A stretch of 38,387 nt of DNA, taken from the NCBI GenBank assembly GCA_017512805.1, contig JAFWES010000041.1, forward strand, positions 1 through 38,387. Reading direction: 5' to 3'. The notes beneath the pieces are model-generated. The model did no database searches and had not been told where the DNA came from. It saw only the letters and a list, made by a program, of their open reading frames with translations. The stretch is from Clostridia bacterium. Lineage in GTDB: Bacteria > Bacillota > Clostridia > Christensenellales > Aristaeellaceae. A program made the position numbers and the translations under genes. Shown here piece by piece: positions 1-8,508 of this stretch; positions within the stretch are counted from its first letter, which is position 1; the number at the start of each line of letters is the position of its first letter.

Positions 1-42
1 CTCAGTCGGTTTGCTCTTTTTGATTGACTCCGGAATGCTCAT
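1..42 (-). CDS. Start of a minus-strand gene (first 14 codons only)
   Basis: An ATG at 42-40 on the minus strand opens a frame that stays open to the window edge and encodes MSIPESIKKSKPTE. It is preceded by a good Shine-Dalgarno sequence (AGGAGG, about 8 bases upstream) and by a well-formed promoter with a palindromic operator, so it is a real gene start. Fourteen residues are too few to assign a family. It reads in the same direction as the truncated methyltransferase but has its own promoter, so it is probably a separate transcription unit. Confidence 0.6.
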   Translation of the reverse strand, partial: MSIPESIKKSKPTE

Positions 43-59
43 CTGGCGCGCCTCCTATA

Positions 60-74
60 TACGTTACTAACGTA
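60..74. promoter_or_regulatory. Palindromic operator at the start site of the upstream gene
   Basis: TACGTTACTAACGTA is a perfect 7+1+7 inverted repeat. It lies just downstream of the -10 element of the minus-strand promoter at 78-106, where transcription should begin, so a bound protein would block initiation. This geometry is typical of TetR-like or similar dimeric repressors. The regulator is not identified; it could be the gene that starts at 42 (autoregulation). Confidence 0.5.
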
Positions 75-77
75 ATA

Positions 78-106
78 AGTATACACCAGAATGAGCGCTA
101 AATCAA
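78..106 (-). promoter_or_regulatory. Sigma-70-type promoter for the gene starting at 42
   Basis: Read on the minus strand: -35 TTGATT (106-101), a 17-bp spacer, -10 TATACT (83-78). The predicted start falls inside the palindrome at 60-74. Confidence 0.6.
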
Positions 107-204
107 GTCCCGAGGTTGCTAAATCTTGAATAAATCCTTGTTTTTCGGGCTTCTCAGACTACATATTGAAGCTGACAGAATTTTAGAGCCCAAATTAAGC
201 CGTT

Positions 205-1335
205 TCATATATACGTTAAATTTGATGGTTCAGTGTTTATATACCCTTTCTCAACCAAATGCCTACAAGCCTCCGGAGTTACGCTCCACATCATCTCTGT
301 TCCATCATCTCGAACAGGAAACACGGCTACACAACCAGGCTCTTGTTCTACAGAAAAGCGATCAACATCAGGTGTGATTGGATTGCCCACTCGTTGGATT
401 AAGCTGGTTTCTGTATTAATATAGAGTGCATAGAATTGAGATGGACGTGAAGGACGAATATTAGCCGGATTTCCTCGTCTAAACGATCGCCAATGAATCG
501 ATTCTCCTTCTTGAGAATAAGCCGCATTTTCAATTGGCGTAATAGTATAGCTTCCAACCATGACAAAATATATGAATTCATTTGTCCGACTGAAACTATT
601 AAACCTTGCAGCTCCACTTCGTGCTGTCAGTGAGCTTATCATTTGAATATGAGCTTCAGGGAACATTTCTTCCAGCAAGCATCCCAGATGCAGATATTCC
701 TTCTCATCAATCGTCACGATCAGCACAGAATCCTTCGGATTGAGTAGCCGCTTTGCCAGTTTTAATCGCTTCTCCATGAAGGACAACCATTTGCTGTGGC
801 GATAGCTGTCCGCGCCGTCCACATAGTCGTTATTGTACTTCCAGTCCTTCGCACCGGTATTGTAGGGCGGGTCGATATAGATACAGTCTACCTGTCCGGC
901 ATAGAGGTATTCCAGCAGCTGCAGCGCATGATAATTGTCCGCCTGAATCAGCGTATGCCACAGATCACTGTCCGGGGCATTGCAGACGGTATCGATGGGC
1001 TGCAAATACGGATAGATGGGTTCACCAAACCGAGCCACAGCCACCAGCTGATCCAGCGGGTATTCTACCGTTTCGGCATCCTTCTGATAGATGCAGGTGG
1101 CCTTCCCCTCCGTGATGGCTGTCACTATCATCAGATCATTCACACTGCCGTCCTTCTTGGCCACCAGCGTTCCCACTCGGACAGGCAGCTCATACAGCGG
1201 GGTGCACTCTGGAATGTGATTCTCAAACACCAGGCCGAACTTCTTCTGCCTGGACAGCTTATTCACTTCTGCTTGTATCTGTGCGCGGAGCTCAGGATCC
1301 TGAATGCGACTGATCAGGTCGTTAATAGCTGCCAT
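205..1335 (-). CDS. Type III-like Mod DNA methyltransferase, C-terminally truncated
   Basis: This 376-residue protein matches the N-terminal half of site-specific DNA methyltransferases of the Type III Mod / N6-adenine type. It has a leading helical segment, a target-side domain, and the catalytic motif IV DPPYNTG followed by the usual W-KYNNDYVD and FMEKRL segments. In this class the AdoMet-binding motif I (F-x-G-x-G-T-T) lies C-terminal to motif IV. It is absent here, because the frame stops soon after a GYINTE segment and no continuation is visible in any minus-strand frame before the next gene. Full-length relatives are usually 600 residues or more, so this is probably an inactive remnant. 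The start lies 6 bp after the XRE regulator gene, so the two form one operon. No restriction subunit is present. Confidence 0.7.
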   Translation of the reverse strand: MAAINDLISRIQDPELRAQIQAEVNKLSRQKKFGLVFENHIPECTPLYELPVRVGTLVAKKDGSVNDLMIVTAITEGKATCIYQKDAETVEYPLDQLVAVARFGEPIYPYLQPIDTVCNAPDSDLWHTLIQADNYHALQLLEYLYAGQVDCIYIDPPYNTGAKDWKYNNDYVDGADSYRHSKWLSFMEKRLKLAKRLLNPKDSVLIVTIDEKEYLHLGCLLEEMFPEAHIQMISSLTARSGAARFNSFSRTNEFIYFVMVGSYTITPIENAAYSQEGESIHWRSFRRGNPANIRPSRPSQFYALYINTETSLIQRVGNPITPDVDRFSVEQEPGCVAVFPVRDDGTEMMWSVTPEACRHLVEKGYINTEPSNLTYI

Positions 1336-1341
1336 GGTGCA

Positions 1342-1569
1342 TTACCTCTCTTTCTCTGCCGCATCGGTGTCGGGGACAATTTCCACAATATCCTCGATGC
1401 CGCAATTCAGCTCCTGACAGATTTTCCGAAGAACCTCCAGCTGAACGGACTCTCCCTTACCCATGTTGGCAATCACATTGGATGTGAGCCCGGCCTTGTG
1501 CCGAAGTTCCGTTCTCGTAATGCCTTTATCGATCAGAAGTTTCCAGAGTTTGTTGTAGCTGATAGCCAT
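1342..1569 (-). CDS. XRE/Cro-type helix-turn-helix regulator
   Basis: A 75-residue protein made of one HTH_26/XRE domain. The DNA-binding unit spans roughly residues 8-60, with the pattern LLIDKGITRTELRHKAGLT, then NVIANMGKGESV, then VLRKICQELNCGIEDI. It ends in a charged tail. It is the first gene of a two-gene unit with the truncated methyltransferase, and small XRE proteins are common partners of restriction-modification genes, where they set the timing or level of expression. A controller-like role is inferred from context only. The start has a GGGGGTGTGTAG leader with a modest ribosome site. Confidence 0.75.
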   Translation of the reverse strand: MAISYNKLWKLLIDKGITRTELRHKAGLTSNVIANMGKGESVQLEVLRKICQELNCGIEDIVEIVPDTDAAEKER

Positions 1570-1600
1570 CTACACACCCCCTAAACCATCATCAAAAGCC

Positions 1601-1629
1601 ATTGTACTATGCTGAGAGCAGTTTATCAA
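1601..1629 (-). promoter_or_regulatory. Promoter of the XRE-methyltransferase operon
   Basis: On the minus strand: -35 TTGATA (1629-1624), a 17-bp spacer, -10 TACAAT (1606-1601). It sits about 30 bp upstream of the XRE start codon. Confidence 0.6.
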
Positions 1630-1692
1630 GCTGAAGTTGACATTTTCAAGCAGATAATTTGCTGATTTTTGTAATAGATACACCATTAGCCC

Positions 1693-1721
1693 TTTTGGAT
1701 CACCGGAAAACGTGGTAAAAT
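1693..1721 (+). promoter_or_regulatory. Possible promoter of the leucine-rich-repeat gene
   Basis: A TAAAAT -10 at 1716-1721 is preceded by a weak TTTTGG at 17-bp spacing, or by TTGGAT at 15 bp. It gives a leader of roughly 65 bases before the ATG at 1792. Confidence 0.35.
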
Positions 1722-1791
1722 CGAAATAAGGGAGATAGGCAGGCAAATTCTTGCTCTGTTTGTCATCAATCAGGACTTGGAGGGACATACC

Positions 1792-4584
1792 ATGAAGAAA
1801 GCTGTATCCGCATTGCTGATCCTGGCTCTTCTCTGCACCTTCTGCTGCACCGCCATGGCAGCCGGAGAACAGAAAAGCGGTAACTTCAGGTACAAGGTGC
1901 TGTCCGACGGCACTGTTGAGATCACAAAGTACTCAAGCTATGACTCAGCAGCAATCACCATCCCAGAGGCGATTGATGGACATACTGTTTCATCTATTGG
2001 TAAGAATGCGTTTATGTACGCATCTATCACGTCTCTGACGATTGGGAGCAATGTCACCAACATTGGCGATTCTGCTTTCTTAAGCTGTGATGCCGAGACG
2101 GTTACAATCAACGCTGGTGATCTCAAGATTGGCAAGCAGGCGTTTTCTTGTTGCTCCAACATCAAGACTTTTTCCTTGACTGCAAACAACGTTGAGATTG
2201 GCAATTCGGCGTTTATGTACACGGAACCGCTTACAACCTTCAATTGGCAGCTGGCAGATGCAAATGCGCAAGGGACTAAGACAGTCATTGGCGAAAACGC
2301 ATTCTTTTCATCTGGCGTTGTGGACATCACGATTCCTGGCGATGATCTGCAAATCGGGAAGAAAGCTTTCAGCTGCTGTTCGTCGATCAAGTCGATGACA
2401 GCACTGTGCCGGACCATCACAATTGGCGATCAGGCTTTCATGCACGCCGAATTTGAATCTTTCTCTCTTCCAAACGCCGGCAGTGTCGGAGGCGGAACGG
2501 GCAAGCTCGGGGATTCAAGTTTCTTCTCTTGTGGCCTGAAATCGTTTGTTGTTCCTGCCAGCATTCAGAAGATTGAAGCAAAAGCATTCTCATGCTGCTC
2601 TGATCTGGAAAGTATCGTTATCCCGCCAACAGTGACATCCATTGGAAGCGGAGTGTTCCAGCTGGCCAATTCCTCCATGGTGGCCAAAGTCGTTGCTGGC
2701 TCTTATGCAGACCAATACTGCAAGAAAAACAGGATTGCCTGCGAATACATTACTGATGAAGACCTGACAAGCATCTACGGGGATAGATATGTTGGAGAAG
2801 CGGAAAGTGCCAGTGAAGCAGCTGCGCAGCAAGCCGCTGCTCTGCCAAAAAATACCACCCCTGCAGAGCTGCATTTCACAAATTATACCTACAAGAGTGA
2901 CAAGTGGGACCTGTACAAGGCAACGTTCCTTTCTGCTTCTACCTTGAAGATTGAAAAATGGACCAGATTGAATGCTGGTGAGGATGGCGATCCCTTTAAG
3001 TACTCCTCTGATATTTGTGTGGTAAACATCACTGATGGAAGCACAGATTTCGCTTGGGCTGATTCAACCCAAACCGCTTTTACCATCACGCTGACCGATG
3101 ATAGAAATTCTCATCTGGACGATTCAGCTCGAGCAGCTTTTACTGTGAATCGAAGCGAGATCGACAGCGTTACCGAATACACTTACATGAATGATAAGTG
3201 GAGTTGGTACCGTGCCTATGCTCTTTCTGACAGTGTGATCAAGATCGAAAAGTGGAGCCGCTTCGATGCCAGTGAGGATGGCGATCCATTCGCACACGAG
3301 AGTGACCTTTGCATTATTCAGATTGTCAATGATCCTGGTGACTTCGCCTGGACGGATGACACCCATGTTGCCTTCACTGTTACTATGCAGGATGAAGATA
3401 ATGGAAACTGGGAAGAGTCACGGCTCACGCCATTTGCTATAGATGCTGATCCGGAGAGCACTCCCTTCTACTCCTATCAGAACGATAAATGGAACTGGTA
3501 CAAAGCATATAAGATCTCGGATACTACGCTCCGAGTCGAGAGATGGTCAAGGTTTGATGCGGGCGAAGATGGTGATCCGTTCAAGAGAGAACGTGATCTT
3601 TGTATCATAAAAACCGAAGATACAGCCAATGGATTTGCTTGGTCCGATGATACGCATTCCGCCTTTACGATCAACATGATCGACGAGGATAATAGTTATT
3701 GGGAAGAAGAGACTTCCACTCCATTTGCCATTGAAAGCAGTGAGCCGGATCTAAGAACTCTGACCTATATGCATGACCGCTGGGATCTCTATGTAGCAAC
3801 TGTTCTCTCGGACGAGACAATCATTGTAGAGAACTGGAGCCGCTTCGATGCCGGTGAGGATGGCGATCCATTCAAGCGCGAGTATCATGTGATGGTGATC
3901 AATACGACAAGCGGCACGCCTGATTTCAGATGGACGGACGATTCACACGTTGCCTTCACAATTACAATGCAAGACGCAAAGAACAGTTATTGGGACGAAG
4001 CGCAGCAAGTGACATTTACACTTGATGAGACCCTTGTCCTGCCAGTGGTAAAGACCCTTTCAGTTATGCCAGTCGCCACGCCAGAACCTGCTCAAGGTGC
4101 TGCCGCAACTGCAACTCCTGCTCCTACGAGCACACCTAAACCGACAGCAACACCTACTGAAGTACCAGCAACGCCTACTGAAGTACCGACAACAGTATCT
4201 TCCGACAATACGCCAGCCAGTGAAGAAGTCGAGCAAATTATCGATCTTTCTGGCTACAATGACGCAGAGCTATTATCCTTATACGCACAGGTGAGAGATG
4301 AGATCATTAATAGGCACATCGAGAAGACGGCGATAGTGACGCCGGGTAAATATCTGGTTGGCAGAGATCTGCCTGCTGGGCAGTATGTGCTCAACAACAC
4401 GTCAGGAGAAGCGGTCTACATTGCAATTTTCAAGGATAATGCAATGAATTACAAGGACTCTGAAGCTGTTGATGCTTTTAACGTCTGGGCAGAAACGACC
4501 GTTACACTTGAAGAAGGTCAAGTCTTTGAAGTAAGGCATCATAGGATTGAGATGACAGTTTCTTCAGGGATCGTCTTCAAGTAA
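1792..4584 (+). CDS. Secreted BspA-type leucine-rich-repeat protein with four 97-residue repeats
   Basis: A 930-residue exported protein. The start at 1792 is chosen because GGAGG lies 8 bases upstream and it opens directly on a signal peptide (MKKAVSALLILALLCTF, cleavage near AMAA-GE); an upstream in-frame TTG is less likely. Residues about 35-325 are BspA-like (LRR_5) repeats with the IGDSAF / IGKKAFSCCS pattern. Residues about 365-750 hold four tandem copies, each about 97 residues, with the shared signature DKW-x-x-Y-x-A, KIEKWSRFDAGEDGDPF and FAWTDDTHVAFTITM. A Pro/Thr-rich spacer follows (about 761-808). The C-terminal domain carries GKYLVGRDLPAGQY, a motif common in Bacillota envelope proteins. 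BspA-type proteins usually mediate adhesion or surface binding. There is no LPXTG or membrane anchor, so it is probably released or held by the C-terminal domain. Confidence 0.8.
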   Translation: MKKAVSALLILALLCTFCCTAMAAGEQKSGNFRYKVLSDGTVEITKYSSYDSAAITIPEAIDGHTVSSIGKNAFMYASITSLTIGSNVTNIGDSAFLSCDAETVTINAGDLKIGKQAFSCCSNIKTFSLTANNVEIGNSAFMYTEPLTTFNWQLADANAQGTKTVIGENAFFSSGVVDITIPGDDLQIGKKAFSCCSSIKSMTALCRTITIGDQAFMHAEFESFSLPNAGSVGGGTGKLGDSSFFSCGLKSFVVPASIQKIEAKAFSCCSDLESIVIPPTVTSIGSGVFQLANSSMVAKVVAGSYADQYCKKNRIACEYITDEDLTSIYGDRYVGEAESASEAAAQQAAALPKNTTPAELHFTNYTYKSDKWDLYKATFLSASTLKIEKWTRLNAGEDGDPFKYSSDICVVNITDGSTDFAWADSTQTAFTITLTDDRNSHLDDSARAAFTVNRSEIDSVTEYTYMNDKWSWYRAYALSDSVIKIEKWSRFDASEDGDPFAHESDLCIIQIVNDPGDFAWTDDTHVAFTVTMQDEDNGNWEESRLTPFAIDADPESTPFYSYQNDKWNWYKAYKISDTTLRVERWSRFDAGEDGDPFKRERDLCIIKTEDTANGFAWSDDTHSAFTINMIDEDNSYWEEETSTPFAIESSEPDLRTLTYMHDRWDLYVATVLSDETIIVENWSRFDAGEDGDPFKREYHVMVINTTSGTPDFRWTDDSHVAFTITMQDAKNSYWDEAQQVTFTLDETLVLPVVKTLSVMPVATPEPAQGAAATATPAPTSTPKPTATPTEVPATPTEVPTTVSSDNTPASEEVEQIIDLSGYNDAELLSLYAQVRDEIINRHIEKTAIVTPGKYLVGRDLPAGQYVLNNTSGEAVYIAIFKDNAMNYKDSEAVDAFNVWAETTVTLEEGQVFEVRHHRIEMTVSSGIVFK
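2884..4035 (+). repeat. Four tandem ~291-bp coding repeats
   Basis: Equivalent codons of the repeat unit fall at 2884, 3178, 3469 and 3760, a period of 294, 291 and 291 bp. The best-conserved part encodes the GEDGDPF segment. The copies have diverged at the DNA level, so the array is old rather than freshly expanded. Confidence 0.8.
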
Positions 4585-4640
4585 TCAGGCGAAGTAATCT
4601 TGACTTTGTGCCAGCGAACAGTCTGACACACAAAGGGAGG

Positions 4641-4669
4641 GGCATCGGATTTTTGATCCGGTGCCTTTT
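4641..4669 (+). terminator. Rho-independent terminator of the leucine-rich-repeat gene
   Basis: GGCATCGGAT and ATCCGGTGCC form a 10-bp stem with one G-U pair around a 5-base loop, followed by TTTT. It lies 57 bp after the stop codon. Confidence 0.65.
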
Positions 4670-4760
4670 CCTCTGCCCGTAGAAGGGAATGTATGGAAAC
4701 GATCAGTATGGCAGGCACAGAAGCAGCCTGACATGCAGTTAAAAATCTTCATGGCATTCA

Positions 4761-4790
4761 GCGACCAGCAAACACGCCGGTCGCTTTCTT
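4761..4790 (+). terminator. Weak hairpin with T-tract
   Basis: GCGACC and GGTCGC pair around a 12-base loop and are followed by TTTCTTT. The hairpin stands between the leucine-rich-repeat gene and the small gene at 4817. It may be a second terminator, or a leader structure of the small gene. Confidence 0.35.
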
Positions 4791-4816
4791 TATGCCCACC
4801 CATGAAAGGAGCACCC

Positions 4817-5116
4817 ATGCCCAGCCGTCTCACGAAATACGAAAAAGAAACCGTCCTGCTCTACAACCAGAGCCGCGACCCTGTCATCATCAGCACTTAC
4901 GATCCCGGCCTGCGCAGACGCCTGCGAGAATATGCTGCCAGGTATCCTGAATTGTGCCGGCGCGTTGACAAGCAGAAATATCCGGACTATGCCGAGTACG
5001 AGATTCAGAAAGATCGTGTGTCTATCCGGCTCCTGCCGCCCATGAGCGAGGAAAAGCGGAAAGCGGCCAGCGAGAAAGCGAAGGCTGCGGGACTCGGCAC
5101 CAAGGTCAACACATGA
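4817..5116 (+). CDS. Small phage/ICE-associated protein of unknown function
   Basis: A 99-residue basic protein starting at 4817 behind AAAGGAG. It begins MPSRLTKYEKETVLLYNQ, continues with a segment on cutting angles DPVIISTYDPGLRRRL, and ends in a Lys/Ala-rich tail (SEEKRKAASEKAKAAG). The opening (L-T-x-YE-x-ET-x-x-x-YN) and the Y-E-I-x-K-x-x-V-x-I-R-x-x-P-P core resemble small uncharacterised proteins that recur in prophages and integrative elements of Bacillota. No catalytic motif is visible. Its stop overlaps the region fused to the truncated transposase, so it marks the remains of a mobile element. The family resemblance is from memory and not verified. Confidence 0.55.
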   Translation: MPSRLTKYEKETVLLYNQSRDPVIISTYDPGLRRRLREYAARYPELCRRVDKQKYPDYAEYEIQKDRVSIRLLPPMSEEKRKAASEKAKAAGLGTKVNT

Positions 5117-5142
5117 CGGGCCATCAAAGCAGAGGGCATCGA

Positions 5143-6105
5143 CTGATGCCAAACGGAGTGCCATCGGCAGATACATTTGAAAGGATATGGCAAAGGCTCG
5201 ACAGCAAAGAATTCAAGAGAAGTTTCCGGAGGTGGACAGAGAGTATACGGGTTAAGATCGCAGGAGAAGTAATCAGTAAAGATGGGAAGACATCCCGCGG
5301 AAGCGGAGATGATGAAAAGAAAGCTGTACATATGGTATCAGCATGGTTAAGCGAACAAAAAATGGTACTCGGGCAAATTGCAGTACCGGAGAAAACGAAT
5401 GAAATCACAGCCGTCCCTGAACTGATAAAGATGCTGGATATAGGCGGGTGTATTATAACAGCAGATGCAATGAGTTGCCAGAAATCAATCGTAGCAGAGG
5501 TCATTCGAAAGAAGGCAGACTATGTTATCGGACTGAAAGGGAATCAGAGTGGGTTGCTGGAATATGCAGAGCTGCTTTATGAAGGGATTCGCAAAGACCC
5601 AGGACTATATGAAGTCAAAAGTATCGTAACTCATGACAAAGGGCATGGAAGGCAGGAGGTAAGAACATATTATATTTCAACGGAATTATCGGGATTGCAC
5701 CAGCAGAAGGAATGGAAAGGGCTAAAGGCCATAGGAATGGTACACTCCGTCATTACCGACATCAAGACTGGAGAGGTAACCGAAGCATACAGGTACTACA
5801 TCACATCGTTAACGGACATAGAAGCATTTGCGCGGGCTGTCCGGGAACACTGGGGAATTGAGGCATCTCTTCATCATGTACTGGACGTGTCTTTCCAGGA
5901 GGATGCATCGAAAATTCGGAGGGATAATGCACCAGATAATATGGCAGTTATTCGCCATTTTGTGATTGCGGCACTCAAATATCTTCCTGTTCGTAAGAAC
6001 AATGTCAGCGCCAGACGAAAACGAAAGATGTGCGGAAGAAATCCGGATTTGCTTTTACAGGCTTTAGAACTTATCCTTGCTCCGCAAAATGCTGAGGCCC
6101 TGTAA
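5143..6105 (+). mobile_element. ISAs1-family transposase, 5' end missing
   Basis: The reading frame is open from 5113, but recognisable transposase sequence begins only at about 5147 (MPNGVPSADTF), the point where ISAs1 transposases read LPNGIPSHDTF after about 80 N-terminal residues. Those residues (the DDE_Tnp_1-associated domain) are missing and are replaced by about 11 unrelated codons. The RNase-H-fold core looks complete: ISKDGKTSRGS (first Asp), ITADAMSCQKSI (second Asp), ALKGNQ-like VIGLKGNQ, and REHWGIEASLHHVLDVSFQEDAS (Glu). The element is therefore a left-truncated insertion sequence, probably unable to move alone. The GGCCCTG at the 3' end, beside the stop codon, could be its right terminal repeat. 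No target-site duplication is visible because the left end is lost. Confidence 0.75.
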
Positions 6106-6240
6106 CAGTTTTGTAAATCGTGCGATAGCCATGTTCTATATATCGTATATTCTGTTCAAAATACCCCTGAAAGTGTTACAATACCGATATTTACGTGGCA
6201 TAATATAGCCTCCTGAAATTCATTTGAGGAGGGGCGCTGC

Positions 6241-6397
6241 ATGGCAAGAATCAGACCCAAAAAGAAAAAGAACAGCGTCTATTACTATCTCGTACCGGGA
6301 TCCCAATAAGAAAAAGGAAAATGGCGATCTGATCGAGGATGCCCGCCGGAAGAGGATTCCAAGATATTTTCAGATGCTTTTTTTCATCTTGGATTGA
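6241..6397 (+). pseudogene. Frameshifted gene fragment, family not recognised
   Basis: An ATG at 6241 with a GAGGAGG ribosome site opens MARIRPKKKKNSVYYY and stops at 6307. One base over, the frame continues SYRDPNKKKENGDLIE and then DARRKRIPRYFQMLFF to a stop at 6395. Joining the two gives a coherent basic N-terminus like that of recombinases or transposases, but I do not recognise the family. The last third lies inside the block duplicated at 8509. Positions 6106-6240 hold no gene; there is a TAATAT -10-like box at 6200 and a short CCTCC/GGAGG hairpin that could mask the ribosome site. Confidence 0.3.
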
Positions 6398-6609
6398 CAA
6401 AATGGAAAAACAGGCGCATCATAATGCATGTTACATAATTGCGATTATAAAAAGGAGAAGCTATGTATGCCACCAAAGACCAGAGTCACAGAAAGCTTGA
6501 TCATGAGAAGCTGATCGCAAGGCATCTGACAAGCGCGTGGAACGGCGCGCTGCTTGCAGCGAAACAGGAGGATAATCATGAAGAAGCTTTATGAAAAGAG
6601 CGAGATCAT
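6338..6609 (+). pseudogene. Internally deleted copy of the tetR-CPBP locus
   Basis: Positions 6338-6504 match 8509-8675 (167 bp, about a dozen differences, all upstream of the coding part). Positions 6503-6609 match 9131-9237 (107 bp, two differences). The central part of tetR, about 457 bp (8676-9132), is missing, with a 2-bp AT microhomology at the joint. What is left is a 15-codon tetR stub (start 6474, ending LIMRS) and the first 11 codons of the CPBP gene. That CPBP start (6578) now runs as an 18-codon frame which stops at 6634, overlapping the ATG of the ABC exporter at 6627, so it may couple translation into the exporter. Confidence 0.8.
6394..6422 (+). promoter_or_regulatory. Duplicated tetR-type promoter, now upstream of the ABC exporter
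   Basis: -35 TTGACA (6394-6399), a 17-bp spacer, and -10 CATCAT (6417-6422). The intact copy at 8565 has the better -10 TATCAT, so this copy should be weaker. Confidence 0.5.
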
Positions 6610-6626
6610 GGGTCAGGAGAATCATC

Positions 6627-8351
6627 ATGAATAAGAAAGAAATGAAGGCGCTTCGGCGTCCGTTCCTCAAAGCGCTTTTCCGGGATAACAAAATCAACCT
6701 TGCCATGACCCTCCTCGCGGCCCTGTTCGGCGCCGCGGCGGAGCTGGTGATCTCCTGGCTCATCAAGGAGGTCGCTGACCTGATCTCCGGGGAATGTCCC
6801 TACGGGTTCGGCACGCTGCTGATGATCACGGGAGGCGCGTTCGCTCTGTTTCTGCTGGGCGGCATGCTGGACCGGGCTTTCCTTTCCGAGTTCCGGGCAA
6901 AGGCGATGAAGCAGTACCGGGAATATGTTTTTGACCGGCTGATGGAAAAAGGCATTCAGGCCTTCTCCGGCGAGAACAGCTCCCTTTATATTTCCGCCCT
7001 CTCCAATGACGTAAACACCATCGAAACGGACTTCATCGGGCGGCTGCAGAACACCATACAGGTCGCCATCGCATTCGTCGGCGCACTGGGTCTCATGCTT
7101 TGGTGCAGTCCGCTGCTGACGCTGATCGCCATCGGGTTCTCCCTGCTGCCCATCATCGTTTCCGTGGTCCTCGGAAACAGCGCGGCAAAGGCCGAAAAGA
7201 ACGTTTCAGATCAAAAAGAGCGCTACACCGGCATGCTGAAGGACGCGCTGACGGGCTTTTCTGTGATCAAGAGCTTCAAGGCGGAACAGAACATTTCGCG
7301 CATGCATGATGACAGCAACGACGGTGTGGCGGACGCATCGAAAAAGCGCACAAAGGTCAACGTGCTGGTCAGCTATGCCTCCGGCATTGCGGGAGCAATC
7401 CTGCAGTTCGGCGTATTCTTCGTCGCGGCGGCGTTGGCGCTCTCAGGCAGGGCCATCACGGCAGGCACCGCCATTGTCTTCGTACAGCTGCTGAACTACG
7501 TGCTGGGACCCATCCAGGCATTTCCGGCGTTCTTCGCGGGCATGAAGGCCTCCTTCGGATTGATCGACAAGCTCGCCCTGGCCCTGAACAAGAATATCCC
7601 TGACGAAGGCGAAGATCTTACGCCGCGCCTCGCCGAGGGGATTTCCGTCAAGGATCTTGCTTTTGCCTATGAAGAAGGAAAGCCTGTGCTGCGTGATGTG
7701 GACATGGAACTGAACGCCGGCGGCTGCTACGCGTTGGTGGGCGGCTCCGGCAGCGGCAAGTCCACGATCCTGAATCTGCTGATGGCATCCTCGAAAAACT
7801 ATCAGGGCGAGATCCGCTATGACGGGAAGGAACTCAAAACCGTATCTGCCGGCTCGCTCTATGACCTGGTGTCCATCATTCAGCAGAACGTATTCGTGTT
7901 CAACAGCACGATCCGGGACAACATCACCATGTTCTCCGAATTCCCGGAAGAAGAGATCGACCGTGCCGTGCGGCTGTCCGGGCTGAAAAAGCTCATCGAT
8001 GAAAAGGGCGCGGACTATCTGTGTGGAGAAAACGGATCCGGCCTGTCGGGCGGTGAGCGGCAGCGCATCTCCATCGCCCGGGCATTGCTTCGCAAAACAC
8101 CGGTTCTCCTCGTGGATGAGGCTACGGCTTCCCTGGATGCGGAGACTTCCTTTGAGGTGCTGGACGCCATTCTGAGGTTGGACGGCTACACCCGCGTCAT
8201 TGTCACCCACGATCTGGACGAAAACATCCTCCGCCGCTGCACAGGGCTGTTTGCGCTGAAAAACGGCGCGATTGCGGAGGGGGGCACCTTTGATGATCTG
8301 ATGAAGGAAAAGGGATACTTCTATTCGCTCTTTACCGTGTCCCAGCGCTGA
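6627..8351 (+). CDS. ABC exporter, fused membrane and ATPase domains
   Basis: A 574-residue half-transporter of the exporter type, expected to work as a dimer (homodimer, or heterodimer with an unlinked partner) in the cytoplasmic membrane. The start at 6627 has AGGAGA 6 bases upstream; an in-frame ATG at 6591 lies in the duplicated remnant and is less likely. The N-terminal half has about six membrane segments (for example LAMTLLAALFGAAAELVISW). The C-terminal ATPase has Walker A GGSGSGKST (372-380), Q-loop IIQQNVF, signature LSGGERQR (473-480), Walker B VLLVDEAT (493-500) and the H-loop VTHD. The substrate is unknown. Neighbouring TetR and CPBP-protease genes suggest export of a peptide or a toxic compound. 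It appears to be driven by the duplicated promoter and may respond to the TetR encoded downstream. Confidence 0.85.
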   Translation: MNKKEMKALRRPFLKALFRDNKINLAMTLLAALFGAAAELVISWLIKEVADLISGECPYGFGTLLMITGGAFALFLLGGMLDRAFLSEFRAKAMKQYREYVFDRLMEKGIQAFSGENSSLYISALSNDVNTIETDFIGRLQNTIQVAIAFVGALGLMLWCSPLLTLIAIGFSLLPIIVSVVLGNSAAKAEKNVSDQKERYTGMLKDALTGFSVIKSFKAEQNISRMHDDSNDGVADASKKRTKVNVLVSYASGIAGAILQFGVFFVAAALALSGRAITAGTAIVFVQLLNYVLGPIQAFPAFFAGMKASFGLIDKLALALNKNIPDEGEDLTPRLAEGISVKDLAFAYEEGKPVLRDVDMELNAGGCYALVGGSGSGKSTILNLLMASSKNYQGEIRYDGKELKTVSAGSLYDLVSIIQQNVFVFNSTIRDNITMFSEFPEEEIDRAVRLSGLKKLIDEKGADYLCGENGSGLSGGERQRISIARALLRKTPVLLVDEATASLDAETSFEVLDAILRLDGYTRVIVTHDLDENILRRCTGLFALKNGAIAEGGTFDDLMKEKGYFYSLFTVSQR

Positions 8352-8508
8352 TCATGATTCGACTTCCACTGACGCGCGAGTCGTTTCCCCCGACGGCAGC
8401 TGGTTATCCTTCACTGTGTCTGGTAGGATGAAGCCGGAAAAGAAAGGAGCTTCAGGGATCAAAGTATCGAGTATGGTTGGCGCTATTCCACATCATGATT
8501 GCAATGGC

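Noticed and set aside
2884-4035. CRISPR-like periodic repeat
   Set aside because: The 291-bp period is a coding repeat in one frame with no short conserved repeats or unique spacers.
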